Shown one piece after another: positions 45,704 through 53,218 of a stretch of DNA of 53,218 bases. The notes beneath the pieces were generated by a model. The model ran no database searches and was not told the origin of the DNA. It saw only the letters and a list, made by a program, of their open reading frames with translations. Each line of letters begins with the position of its first letter. Positions within the stretch are counted from its first letter, which is position 1. Origin of the DNA: Opitutaceae bacterium (GTDB lineage Bacteria > Verrucomicrobiota > Verrucomicrobiia > Opitutales > Opitutaceae). The translations under genes were made by a program, and so were the position numbers. The stretch covers positions 1-53,218 of the forward strand of contig CANJNJ010000014.1 of NCBI GenBank assembly GCA_947474995.1, in the 5' to 3' direction.

Positions 45704-45799
45704 CTGATCCCGGGAGCGATTGGCGCCCATTGGGTTTCACCGCGGACGGGAGCCAGCGTTCAGACCTTGGGACGGCCGGGCATTTTCGGCCAATGTTCA

Positions 45800-45864
45800 C
45801 TGGAGCGGCGACGCCCTCGGCGCGGTCCTTTCTCCGTGCGACGCGGCGAGGGCGCCGCGTCCCC
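45800..45864. repeat. Palindromic repeat, family D
   Basis: TGGAGCGGCGACGCCCTCGG against GCGACGCGGCGAGGGCGCCG; closely matches the element at 19020-19084, including the preceding TCAC. Confidence 0.65.
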
Positions 45865-45909
45865 AGCAGAACGAACATGGCGGGACGGGTTAAAGTTCGA
45901 GACGACCTG

Positions 45910-46980
45910 CTACGCCTTGAGGTGCGGTTTCAACGAAGCCACCAGCGCCTGCAGGGTCTTCTTGCCCTCGTCGTCGAGCGGCTTGTTGCGCGTGCCACCC
46001 GTGGCGACCTTGGTCGCCTCGGCAAAGCCCCGGGTCGGCACCGTGCGGGCCGAAAAGGTGCTGAACACGCCGCGCTCCTTCAGGACGTACTTCATTCCCT
46101 CCATGCCGTAGCGGAGCATCACGTCGAGCGCCTCGAGCGTGCGGGTGTGACTCGCCCGCGCCTCGTCGTGCTTGCCGGCCTGCCAGAGATCGAACGTCGT
46201 CGCGTAGAGGTCGGCGAACCCCGCCGCCGGCATGCTGCCGGAAAAACCGGCTTCGAGCTCGGCGATCATCTTGCGGCCGTGGTTGCCGGAAAAGACCTTG
46301 ATTTCGTCGTGGCTCTTTTCGCGCAGCGGCCCGACGCGCTGCAGCGGATCGCCCGCCTCGTCCTTCACGTAGCGCATCGTCGGAATCGTGCGATAGAGCT
46401 CGAGGAGCAGGTCCTCGTCCATTTTTCCTACCGCCTGCACGAACAGCGGCAGCCCGGTCGATTTTCCGACTTCCTGGTAGTAGCTCACCAGGGCCTTGGG
46501 ATCGGAGTTGTCGCCGGGCGGCAGGGAAATGATGGCGTCGGCGCCGACGCGTTCCGCCTGCTTGATGTAGCGCCGCACCGCCGCGAGGTCCGCGCCCTGC
46601 ACGCCGAGAATGACCGCGGTCTTCGCCTTGCGCGCCGCCTGGCCGATCGCCTCCATGCCGGCCATCCGTTCGCCCTCGGTCAAGGTCGACCACTCGCTGG
46701 CGAGCTGCGGCCAGACAAAACCGTGGACGCCGCCGCGATCGATGAACTCCAACTGCCGGACGAGGGCTTCGACATCGAGCTTGTCGGCCGCGGTGAACGG
46801 TGTTTGCGCGATGGGGAAGATGCCGCGAAGACGTTTGGTGCCAGCGGGCCGATCGGTGGTGGCCGCGAAACCGCGATAGCCCAGGCCGAGACCAAGCGCG
46901 CCGGCTCCAAGCAGACGCAAAAAATTCCGACGATCGAGCGATTCAAGGCGCGAGGGGTGGGGCGCATTCATGCGCTGCAA
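45910..46980 (-). CDS. Tat-exported DapA-superfamily protein
   Basis: 356 residues (or 353 from the ATG at 46969-46971). A twin-arginine signal is visible at LDRRNFLRLLGAGALGLGLG, cleaved near residue 40. The barrel follows from RLRGIFPIAQTPFT. The Schiff-base lysine is kept in MRYVKDEAG. The YN motif of classical members is absent (LPLFVQAVG), so the tyrosine proton shuttle is missing, as in the homologue at 3612-4544. Around residue 88 the GTTGE-like loop reads WPQLASEWSTLTEGER. Class I aldolases normally act in the cytoplasm, so export is notable. It heads a leftward unit with the MmgE/PrpD and alpha/beta hydrolase genes, suggesting that they work on one compound in the periplasm (inference). 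Confidence 0.83.
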   Translation of the reverse strand: MQRMNAPHPSRLESLDRRNFLRLLGAGALGLGLGYRGFAATTDRPAGTKRLRGIFPIAQTPFTAADKLDVEALVRQLEFIDRGGVHGFVWPQLASEWSTLTEGERMAGMEAIGQAARKAKTAVILGVQGADLAAVRRYIKQAERVGADAIISLPPGDNSDPKALVSYYQEVGKSTGLPLFVQAVGKMDEDLLLELYRTIPTMRYVKDEAGDPLQRVGPLREKSHDEIKVFSGNHGRKMIAELEAGFSGSMPAAGFADLYATTFDLWQAGKHDEARASHTRTLEALDVMLRYGMEGMKYVLKERGVFSTFSARTVPTRGFAEATKVATGGTRNKPLDDEGKKTLQALVASLKPHLKA

Positions 46981-47076
46981 CTCAGCCGTTTCGCCGGGCT
47001 ATCGCAAGTCACAACCGACGGGCAAATTTCAGATTTCAGATTCAAGGGTTCCGGATTCGATAATCTTGGCCCTTGG

Positions 47077-47160
47077 GTAGGGACGTCTCTCCGAGACGTC
47101 CGCGAATTACGGAAAGAAGATCAAAACGTCCGCGAACGCCTGCGGAGAGGCGTCCTTACC
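47077..47160. repeat. Palindromic repeat, family B
   Basis: GTAGGGACGTCTCTCCGAGA then CGTCCGCG, and GCGAACGCCTGCGGAGAGGC then GTCCTTAC. Both hairpins of the family are present. It lies in the gap downstream of the Tgt fusion and upstream of the DapA-like gene. Confidence 0.65.
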
Positions 47161-47178
47161 TTTGAATTATGAAACGTC

Positions 47179-49218
47179 TTATGCCGCCGGAGCGAATTGC
47201 GGGTGCCCTGCGATCCGGCGTTCGAACGCGGCCTTGGCCGCTTCTTCCAAGCCCGCCGGATATTTCGAACCGCTCCGCCGCCAGCGGGCGAGCCACTCGG
47301 CGCCGAGCAGGCGCGGCGCATCGGCCGCGGCGATTTGGTTTTCCCGACGGGTGAGCGCCACCGTCGTCGTCGCTTTCGGCCCCGTGCCCACGCCTTCCGC
47401 GACATAGAATCCCGCCACCAGCAGCGCGACGCGCACCGCCGTCGCGGCCGAGTAGGTGTAAAGCTCCGCGGCGCCCGGCTGACAATGGCGGTGAATGCGG
47501 GCAAATACGTCAGCCTGCCACAGCGCCGTGTCGGTCTTGGCCGAAAACGGGTCGTAATAGATCAGGTCCGGCGCCGGCGCCGTCTCGAGCAGCGTGAGAA
47601 AGTCCCCGCGGAGCAGCCGCCAGTCGATGAGGCCCGAAGCGTGGCGCCAGTGTCCGGCGCGGAGGAGCCCTTCGGGGGCGCCGTGCCGGAGGTGGTGAAA
47701 GCGTGCGGCGTTGCGCGCGGCGAGCGTGAGCGGATCGAGGTCGCGCTCAAAGCTGATGAGGTGCAGGGGTCGCAACGCGGCTGGGCCGGTTTCGGCCAGT
47801 TCCTTTTCGGCGCGATGGACCGCGGCCATGGCGTTGGAGGCCGCGCCGAGTCCGACGTCCCAAACCACGAGCGGCTGTTCGTCGTCGGCGTGACGTCGGC
47901 GCAGCCGGGTCGCGAGGCGGGATTGCTCGATGTAGAGCCGGTTCGCTTCCTCGGCGGGCGCCGAAACCGAATGCATCACCTCGCCGGAACTGAGTTGGCG
48001 AATGCTGGAAAACCCCTGGGGCGAGGCGAGCACCTCGTAGTCGCCCAAGCGGGGCAGCCGGCGCACGCGGGCCCGGGCCGGGTGGACCGGCGGATTGGCT
48101 TCGTCGTCGCGCCCGAGTTCCAATCGCTGGCGCTCGTAGTACCCGAGAAATTCGCCCCGCAGGATATGCGCGCGCATTTCGCCCATGAGCCGCTGGTAAA
48201 AAGCGAGGTTGTGCATGGCCAGCAGCTGCCAGCCGAGTGTCTCATCCGCCTTGATCAGATGGTGGAGGTAGGCCCGCGGGTGCGTGCGGCAGGTGGGACA
48301 GTCGCACGCGGCATCCAACGGCTCCTCGGAAAATTTGTAAACCGAGCGACGGCAGTGAATCCGGCCGTGCGACGTGAATGCCGTCCCGCGCTGGGCCAGC
48401 TGCGTGGGAATGATGCAGTCGAACATGTCCACCCCGCGGTGCACGGCCTCGAGAATATCGGTCGGCGTGCCCACGCCCATCAGGTAGCGCGGGCGATCCT
48501 TGGGCAGGTGGTCCGTGGCGAGGTCGGTGAATTCGTAGCGCTCGGCGTGCGTCTCGCCGACGGCGAGTCCGCCGATGGCCAGGCCGTCGAACGGCATCGC
48601 CCGCAAGAATTCCGCGCTGCGAATGCGCAGGTCGCGATGACATCCACCCTGCACAATGCCGAAGAGCGCGGGTGGCTCGTCGCCGCGGGCGCGGAGCGAG
48701 CGTTCGGCCCAGCGGTGCGTCAGGTGCATGGCCGCTTCGGTGTCGGCGTGCGACGCGGTGGACGCGATGCACTGGTCCAGCACCATCATGATGTCGCTGC
48801 CGATCGTGAGCTGCATCTCGATGCTGGACTCGGGCGAAAGGAAATGGAGTTCGCCGTCGACGTAGCTGCGAAATTCCGCCCCGGCTTCGGTCATGACGCG
48901 GTCGGCCGACAGGGAAAAGATCTGGTAGCCGCCGGAATCAGTGAGCACGGGTCGGTCCCAGTTCATGAACCGGTGAATCCCGCCAAATTTCTTGAAGACC
49001 TCCGGACCGGGTCGAAGCAGCAAGTGGTAGGTGTTGGCGAGCAGGACCTGGACATCGAGGGCCCGCAAGCCGTCGCCCGTCATGTTCTTGACGGTCGCCT
49101 GCGTGCCCACCGGCATGAAAACCGGAGTGCGCACCTCGCCGTGCGCGGTTTGGAAGCGCGCGGCCCGGGCCTTGGAGCCGGGCGATTCCTTTTCGAGCGT
49201 GAACGGGAGGCGGGACAT
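47179..49218 (-). CDS. tgt: tRNA-guanine transglycosylase fused to an MnmC-like methyltransferase domain
   Basis: 679 residues from the ATG at 49216-49218, against about 375 for normal Tgt. Residues 1-370 are Tgt: base D94 (LTDSGGYQIFSL), D148 and C150 (MVLDQC), Q190 (GIVQGG), nucleophile D267 (DMFDC) and zinc ligands C305, C307, C310 and H336. It swaps G34 for preQ1 in GUN anticodons. Residues from about 393 to 620 match the methyltransferase half of MnmC: GDYEVLASPQGFSS, GEVMHSVSAPAEEANR, the SAM loop WDVGLGAASNA (453-463), FERD, and YYDPFSAKTDTALWQADVF near 555-572. MnmC makes mnm5U34. So one chain carries two wobble-base activities. In the Tgt loop after the nucleophile, the usual TRNARNG reads TQLAQRG. 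The reading frame is continuous through the junction. Confidence 0.9.
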   Translation of the reverse strand: MSRLPFTLEKESPGSKARAARFQTAHGEVRTPVFMPVGTQATVKNMTGDGLRALDVQVLLANTYHLLLRPGPEVFKKFGGIHRFMNWDRPVLTDSGGYQIFSLSADRVMTEAGAEFRSYVDGELHFLSPESSIEMQLTIGSDIMMVLDQCIASTASHADTEAAMHLTHRWAERSLRARGDEPPALFGIVQGGCHRDLRIRSAEFLRAMPFDGLAIGGLAVGETHAERYEFTDLATDHLPKDRPRYLMGVGTPTDILEAVHRGVDMFDCIIPTQLAQRGTAFTSHGRIHCRRSVYKFSEEPLDAACDCPTCRTHPRAYLHHLIKADETLGWQLLAMHNLAFYQRLMGEMRAHILRGEFLGYYERQRLELGRDDEANPPVHPARARVRRLPRLGDYEVLASPQGFSSIRQLSSGEVMHSVSAPAEEANRLYIEQSRLATRLRRRHADDEQPLVVWDVGLGAASNAMAAVHRAEKELAETGPAALRPLHLISFERDLDPLTLAARNAARFHHLRHGAPEGLLRAGHWRHASGLIDWRLLRGDFLTLLETAPAPDLIYYDPFSAKTDTALWQADVFARIHRHCQPGAAELYTYSAATAVRVALLVAGFYVAEGVGTGPKATTTVALTRRENQIAAADAPRLLGAEWLARWRRSGSKYPAGLEEAAKAAFERRIAGHPQFAPAA

Positions 49219-49337
49219 GCGGTGCGCGAGGAACGCTGCACCGGTGACGGATCTCAAATCTCAAATTGCCGATCTCAGCCGTAACGATGCCGCCCCCGCG
49301 GCAAAACACGTCTGCTCCGGACGGAAAGAAACCGATC

Positions 49338-49410
49338 CGTTTGTCGTTTCGCCTTCAGGCGGATTTTGATCCGTTCAAACCTTCCGCCTGAAGGCGGGAC
49401 TACAAACCAG
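49338..49410. repeat. Palindromic repeat, family A
   Basis: TTTGTCGTTTCGCCTTCAGG then CGG, against CCGCCTGAAGGCGGGACTAC then AAA. It lies upstream of the tgt fusion and downstream of the small periplasmic gene. Confidence 0.65.
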
Positions 49411-49496
49411 GCGCTGTTTCCTAGGGTCCATACGAAAGCCAACCCCGGTTGGGCGGAATCTTCGCTAACGCGCAGAATGACAAACCGGGAGGCTCA

Positions 49497-50081
49497 TCAG
49501 TTCATCGTCGGATTGAGCATGATGTGCGCGCGGTGCGTACCGGCGTCCATGATCCAGGGGCCGCCAGGAATTTCGGGCTTGGTGGGCAACCCGGTACTCT
49601 CCGACGTCGCGAACGGAATGTAGATGACGTACCGCAGCGCGCCCTTAACGTCTCCGGTCGTCCGATCGTAGTTTTCTTCCTTCGCGAAATAAACCGCTAG
49701 GGTGGTCGGACCCTTGGGCATGGGCAGCGCGCCGGACTTCACCTCGGTTTCGCGGATGTCGAAGACCTGCTTCCCGTTTTTACCCTCTTTGCGCAGGGCG
49801 CGGCCGCGGGCCATGAAGGGTTCGAGGTCCTTGTGGTAGCAGGCGGCGCTGAAGTCCTTCGCGGCGGGATCGTCGGCGAGACAAATCAGGTTGTTGGTCC
49901 CCGGGCGAAGGACCTCGAGTTCGCCCTTTTCATCGTAGCCCAAAACCATGGCGCCGTCCCGCCATTGGGGGGCCGCGGCCAGCAAGGCGGCCTTGATCTG
50001 AACGTCCTTTGGCGGGATGACCACGGGCTCGGCAGCGGCAACCAGGGCGGCAAGGGGAAGAAGGAGAAAGAACCGTTTCAT
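49497..50081 (-). CDS. Conserved exported protein of unknown function
   Basis: 194 residues from the ATG at 50079-50081; signal peptide 1-17 (KRFFLLLPLAALVAAAE). The mature protein has the look of a conserved soluble family: APQWRDGAMVLGYDEKGELE, GTNNLICLADDPAAKDFSAA, CYHKDLEPFMARGRALRKEG, and an end GGPWIMDAGTHRAHIMLNP. Two cysteines (C67 and C81) may form a disulfide. Several histidines near the end could bind a metal. I know of similar hypothetical proteins in other Gram-negative phyla but no function. It is transcribed alone. Confidence 0.75.
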   Translation of the reverse strand: MKRFFLLLPLAALVAAAEPVVIPPKDVQIKAALLAAAPQWRDGAMVLGYDEKGELEVLRPGTNNLICLADDPAAKDFSAACYHKDLEPFMARGRALRKEGKNGKQVFDIRETEVKSGALPMPKGPTTLAVYFAKEENYDRTTGDVKGALRYVIYIPFATSESTGLPTKPEIPGGPWIMDAGTHRAHIMLNPTMN

Positions 50082-50184
50082 GAAAAAGGTTGGGAGGTTG
50101 GAATAACGTGCGGCCGCGAGAGTGTAGAGGCACGCGTCCGGTGCGGTCACGTTGAATTCAAAGGCGCGGCCAGAGTTTGGAGTG

Positions 50185-50229
50185 CGGCGACCCGGCGCCG
50201 CTGTCCGAAAAAGCGGCGCCGGGTCGCCG
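50185..50229. repeat. Perfect hairpin upstream of the phosphotriesterase-like gene
   Basis: Arms CGGCGACCCGGCGCCGCT (50185-50202) and AGCGGCGCCGGGTCGCCG (50212-50229) are perfect 18-base reverse complements around a 9-base loop. It lies in the divergent gap, about 65 bases before a plus-strand start, so it is unlikely to be a terminator of either neighbour. Confidence 0.65.
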
Positions 50230-50293
50230 TACTTCAAAGAACGACGAATAATTTGACCGCCACCGGCAGATTCGCGACGTTCCTTCGAACTGC

Positions 50294-51247
50294 GTGAGCG
50301 CGCCTTTTATCACCACTGTCACGGGAGATATTGCGGCCGGGAAACTCGGCCCGACCCTGGCGCACGAGCACCTGTACTGCGATGTGTCGATTCATTCGGG
50401 CCGGCCGGACAATCGCGTTATGGACGTGCCGCTGATCGTGCGGGAACTCGCTTATTTTCGCCAGGCGGGTGGCGGCTCGATCGTGGAACTGACGCCCGAA
50501 GGGATTGGGCGCAATCCGGGCAAGCTGCGGGAGATTAGCGAGGCGTCGGGCATACCGATTGTATGCGGGACGGCTTTCTATGATGAATCCACCTACCCGG
50601 ATTGGCTGAAAGTCGCGCCCGTCGACCAGATCGCCGACTATTTCGTGCGGCAGATCGAGGAGGGCGAGCAGGGTGTCCGTTCCGGTTTGATCGGCGAAGT
50701 GGCGAGTCACAACGAGCCGACCCCGAATCCCCATTATCAATTGCGCGAAAACGAGCGCCGGGTGTTCGTGGCGGCGGCCCAGGCACAACGGCGCACGGGC
50801 GTGGCCATTTCCACGCATGCGGCCTTGGGGCGGGCCGGCCACGCGCAACTGGATGTGTTGGAGTCCGCGGGCGCCGACCTGACGCGGGTGGTCATCGGGC
50901 ATTGCGATGCGCACTGGCACGAAGATCCGGAAATCGATCTGAATTACTACCTGCCGATTCTGGCGCGGGGAGCGTACTGCGAGTTCGATATGATCGGCTG
51001 GACCAGTCTCGCGCCGGACGAAATTCGCGCCGAGCGCATCGCGACGCTCGTGAAATTGGGCTGGGCCTCCAAAATCACCCTCGCGACCGATACGTGCCGG
51101 CTGTCGCAGCTGCACGCCAACGGTGGTCGCGGCTACGATTCGCTGTGGCATTCCTTCCTGCCCCGGCTGCGAAAACTCGGCGTGAGCGAGGCCGCCATCC
51201 AGACGATGCTGGTCGAGGCGCCATGCACGGTGCTGGCGAGAAACTGA
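50294..51247 (+). CDS. Phosphotriesterase-family metal-dependent hydrolase
   Basis: 317 residues from a GTG at 50294. The binuclear metal site of the amidohydrolase superfamily is complete: H24 and H26 in LAHEHLYCD, bridging residue E135 in GLIGEVAS (a glutamate as in the lactonase and PHP-like branches, where phosphotriesterase has a carboxylated Lys), H175 in ISTHAALG, H203 in VIGHCDAH and D266 in LATDTCRL. Members hydrolyse lactones, phosphodiesters or organophosphates. No signal peptide. It is the last gene with typical GC content before the AT-rich right end. Confidence 0.88.
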   Translation: MSAPFITTVTGDIAAGKLGPTLAHEHLYCDVSIHSGRPDNRVMDVPLIVRELAYFRQAGGGSIVELTPEGIGRNPGKLREISEASGIPIVCGTAFYDESTYPDWLKVAPVDQIADYFVRQIEEGEQGVRSGLIGEVASHNEPTPNPHYQLRENERRVFVAAAQAQRRTGVAISTHAALGRAGHAQLDVLESAGADLTRVVIGHCDAHWHEDPEIDLNYYLPILARGAYCEFDMIGWTSLAPDEIRAERIATLVKLGWASKITLATDTCRLSQLHANGGRGYDSLWHSFLPRLRKLGVSEAAIQTMLVEAPCTVLARN

Positions 51248-51742
51248 GGTGTTGGCGTTGGTTCATTCGGGAGGAAAAGCCCCCGCTTGCAATCAGGCGG
51301 GGTCTCCGCATGTTGCGCGGTCCTGTTCTTTGATTGGTTAGCACACCAATTAACCGTCATCAGTCCGTTTCCGGTCCGCCGGAATTCCGGACGGCTGACT
51401 TTTAGAATTTCGGGGGTGTTCCGGATTCTACCCTTGGTTAGAGTCGCGCCTTAAGGCGGACTCAGCCTAAACTATTCGAAGTGAGCAGTAAGAACGTTTC
51501 CGACCAATCAAGAGAGCCGCCAGTTACACGCCCAGTGCCACATTTTCCGCGGTTGTGCGCAGTTGTTGTGAGTTGATCGCAGTATTTTTTACTCCGCCCT
51601 CAAGCATGCGGATTCTTGAATTCGTAGCGTTTCATAAGCGCCCTTAGAGTGGGTTTATTAGCTCTCTCTGGCCGAATGGGTTGGGCAGGTGGCTACCACA
51701 TGCGTTCTTGTGGGGCGTCTGAGTTTGCTGCAGAACTCGTCA
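51248..51742. other. Compositional boundary gap
   Basis: 495 bases in which the sequence turns from GC-rich to AT-rich (clearly by about 51540). A weak hairpin CCCCGC/GCGGGG at 51281-51302 has no T run after it. No repeat of the named families, tRNA or integrase remnant is seen. It probably marks the edge of an acquired segment. Confidence 0.4.
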
Positions 51743-52705
51743 ATGCCTGGATTGACGATTCTGTATGATGCCCCTCAAGAAGCTGCTTGGTTCCGCCGAC
51801 TTCACCCTGATCTAGCGGATGTTCCAGAACTGCCAATCTCAGTGGGCAAGAATATGTCGAGCGTCGAAAGGGTCTTGGGGTATGACAGGCCTGACATCGT
51901 CTTGCTGGACAATGACCAACCGATCTTAGTCGTGGAGGAGACCGTTGAGGTGCCGAGTGGGCACAATGTTGGGCAACGTTTTGCTAGGATCGCCGCTGCA
52001 GCGGAATGTTCGGTGCCGTGTTTCTACTTCGGTCCCTACGCTGCTCAAAAGCATGGAGGTAAAACGGCAGGGCCCCGATACATGAACGTCCGCCTTTTTC
52101 ATGCTATTAACGCCATGTCTCTGGCAACTAACTCTGCCATCACAACGATCAACTGGCCAGTTGATGCAAATTTCGAAGTGAGGCGAGATCGTGAAAAGGA
52201 CAATGACCCGCGTGATTACATGCTAACTTTTTTCCAAATTTATCGGAAAACCGGCATCAGAAGTATTAACAGTGAACTCTTGCGTTCGGATATTCACAAG
52301 AGAATGGTCACTGAGCGCGATCGCTTTGTGCGAGAAAAGATTCAAGGCCCTGAACAATATGACAGCCCTCCGCCATCCGTCGAAATTCTTTCGCGGGAGA
52401 CCTTTTGCAGTCGCTATCATGTGGCTTCAAACCGTTTGGCGCCGATAATTAGTGAAGTTGTTATATATAATGTGGGAATGAACTACATTCGCTCAGACCC
52501 TTACACCGGGATGGCGATACTTTATAAATACCTGTACCTTACGGGTGTCGAAAACCGAATGCTCGTATTGTGGTTCCCAAATATCTCGGCATCGGAATGG
52601 AGAAAAACCGCAGGTAGCGGCAAACGCAAAGACATCAGGCTATTCCGCGTTTCGGCGGACGCGATATTGTTTTCCGATGGATTTTCGCTCAAGTCCGAAC
52701 TTTGA
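51743..52705 (+). CDS. Putative PD-(D/E)xK-like nuclease / restriction endonuclease, unusual
   Basis: 320 residues from the ATG at 51743 (or 338 from a GTG at 51689); no clear ribosome binding site decides. Base composition and codon use differ sharply from the genes to the left. I recognise no exact family. Residues 49-66 (RPDIVLLDNDQPILVVEE) have the strand-turn-strand form of restriction-endonuclease folds, with D51 and E65/E66, but the lysine of the (D/E)xK triad is replaced by T67 in EETVEV. The C-terminal part (RSDPYTGMAILYKYLYLTG ... NRMLVLWFPN) may bind DNA. It faces a DNA methyltransferase gene 22 bases away, which supports a restriction-modification or related defence pair. Function is inference. 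Confidence 0.6.
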   Translation: MPGLTILYDAPQEAAWFRRLHPDLADVPELPISVGKNMSSVERVLGYDRPDIVLLDNDQPILVVEETVEVPSGHNVGQRFARIAAAAECSVPCFYFGPYAAQKHGGKTAGPRYMNVRLFHAINAMSLATNSAITTINWPVDANFEVRRDREKDNDPRDYMLTFFQIYRKTGIRSINSELLRSDIHKRMVTERDRFVREKIQGPEQYDSPPPSVEILSRETFCSRYHVASNRLAPIISEVVIYNVGMNYIRSDPYTGMAILYKYLYLTGVENRMLVLWFPNISASEWRKTAGSGKRKDIRLFRVSADAILFSDGFSLKSEL

Positions 52706-52727
52706 CCACGGGAAGCAAAGTAATTCG

Positions 52728-53218
52728 TCAGTTTCTATTTTGAAAAAAAAGTAAGTGTTCGTCTCCCATTTTGTTCGCACGTCGATTCACGCCTTTGCGC
52801 GTCGTTTGCACAACAAGCCGTAGTCCTGCAGCTTTAGCTAACTCGACTGTCATTTCCGCTAGGTCTATTTTTTTACCCTTAACAACAGGATTTCCTACCA
52901 TTAGAAACATATAGCGACCTGGTCGGAGCACTCTCGCGCTTTCGAGAAGCATTTGCGTGTAACCGCTGCGAAATCTTGCTACAACGTCGGCCGTCTGCCT
53001 ATTTCCGCCTGTAAGTTGCTTATCTAATATTTTTGCATCAAAACCGAGCCACTTTAGGCTAAGTGCGCCATATTCTGCGTATGGTATAGAACCAATATAT
53101 GGAGGATGCGATATGACAGCATCAACAGAGTGATCTTTGAGCGTAAGCGCTGTGTTGTTTCCAAGCTTAACTCGAATACGGTTCCAATCAGCCTTTGATG
53201 TTTCAAGTGACGCGACCA
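52728..53218 (-). CDS. DNA methyltransferase (SPPY/DPPY type), C-terminal part cut by window edge
   Basis: The frame is open to the right edge and encodes at least 162 residues, ending at a TGA at 52728-52730. The catalytic motif IV reads ISHPPYIGSIPYAEYGALSL, the (D/N/S)PP(Y/F/W) form of N6-adenine or N4-cytosine methyltransferases with an S-H-P-P-Y variant. A further segment (MLLESARVLRPGRYMFLMVG) is the usual strand of these enzymes where the chain passes over the SAM site, and the end GDEHLLFFQN is typical. AT-rich like the nuclease-like gene that converges on it. It is likely the modification partner. Confidence 0.82.
   Translation of the reverse strand, partial: VASLETSKADWNRIRVKLGNNTALTLKDHSVDAVISHPPYIGSIPYAEYGALSLKWLGFDAKILDKQLTGGNRQTADVVARFRSGYTQMLLESARVLRPGRYMFLMVGNPVVKGKKIDLAEMTVELAKAAGLRLVVQTTRKGVNRRANKMGDEHLLFFQNRN

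Noticed and set aside
42482-46111. A 1209-codon open frame on the plus strand
   Set aside because: It lies opposite three recognisable minus-strand genes and is rich in Arg, Gly and His with no family pattern; it is an antisense shadow caused by high GC.
47197-49284. A 695-codon open frame antisense to the Tgt fusion
   Set aside because: Mirror frame of a well-supported gene; composition Arg/Gly/Val-rich without motifs.
51281-51302. Hairpin after the phosphotriesterase-like gene as terminator
   Set aside because: Six-pair stem with a ten-base loop and no T run; too weak to call.

Overview
This is a GC-rich bacterial window of mostly metabolic genes in short, often single-gene units. The gaps are packed with palindromic repeats. 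I infer a Verrucomicrobiota member, probably Opitutaceae-like. The reasons are the mix of families (UxaE/UxaC uronate genes, a DUF1080 protein, several Tat-exported sugar-type enzymes, a secreted penicillin-acylase homologue, NIPSNAP, a heme-PQQ dehydrogenase) and the style of the intergenic palindromes. No rRNA, tRNA, insertion sequence or CRISPR array is visible, so the taxonomic call is inference.

Layout. 1-9 kb: the end of a Gfo/Idh/MocA oxidoreductase, a WYL-type regulator divergent from a gene of unknown function, an MFS carrier, a DapA-superfamily lyase, an AraD-like protein lacking all three zinc ligands, a probably inactive rhomboid, a lone receiver protein and an enolase-superfamily dehydratase. 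9-16 kb: exported hydrolases (M28 peptidase, SGNH esterase, penicillin acylase family) and a Tat-exported TIM-barrel protein. 16-26 kb: an aldehyde dehydrogenase plus FAH-family pair typical of non-phosphorylating pentose or sugar-acid oxidation, AEC and TerC membrane proteins, then a compact uronate module (uxaE, uxaC, exuT-like MFS). 26-42 kb: a small secreted protein, an OafA-type acyltransferase with no standard start codon, a diheme-PQQ dehydrogenase, a hybrid histidine kinase split by a frameshift at a G run, a Tat-exported NIPSNAP protein, an RND permease with its adaptor, a HigBA toxin-antitoxin pair and a DUF1080 protein. 42-47 kb: a minus-strand set of three exported proteins (DapA-like, MmgE/PrpD, alpha/beta hydrolase). 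47-51 kb: a Tgt-MnmC fusion that joins two wobble-base tRNA modification domains, a small periplasmic protein and a phosphotriesterase-like hydrolase. From about 51.3 kb the base composition turns AT-rich and a likely restriction-modification or related defence locus begins: a nuclease-like protein facing a DNA methyltransferase cut by the window edge.

How it works together. Uronates entering through the ExuT-like carrier would be isomerised by UxaC and epimerised by UxaE. The ALDH/FAH pair and the dehydratase and lyase homologues fit further sugar-acid catabolism. The exported hydrolases and heme/PQQ enzyme point to periplasmic processing of polymers and sugars or alcohols.

The most notable items are the Tgt-MnmC fusion, the AraD homologue without its metal site, the exported lyase/PrpD/hydrolase operon, and a rich set of palindromic repeat families. 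Some of these repeats supply stop codons, one lies in frame inside a gene, and one repeat carries another inserted in it with a possible 4-bp target duplication.
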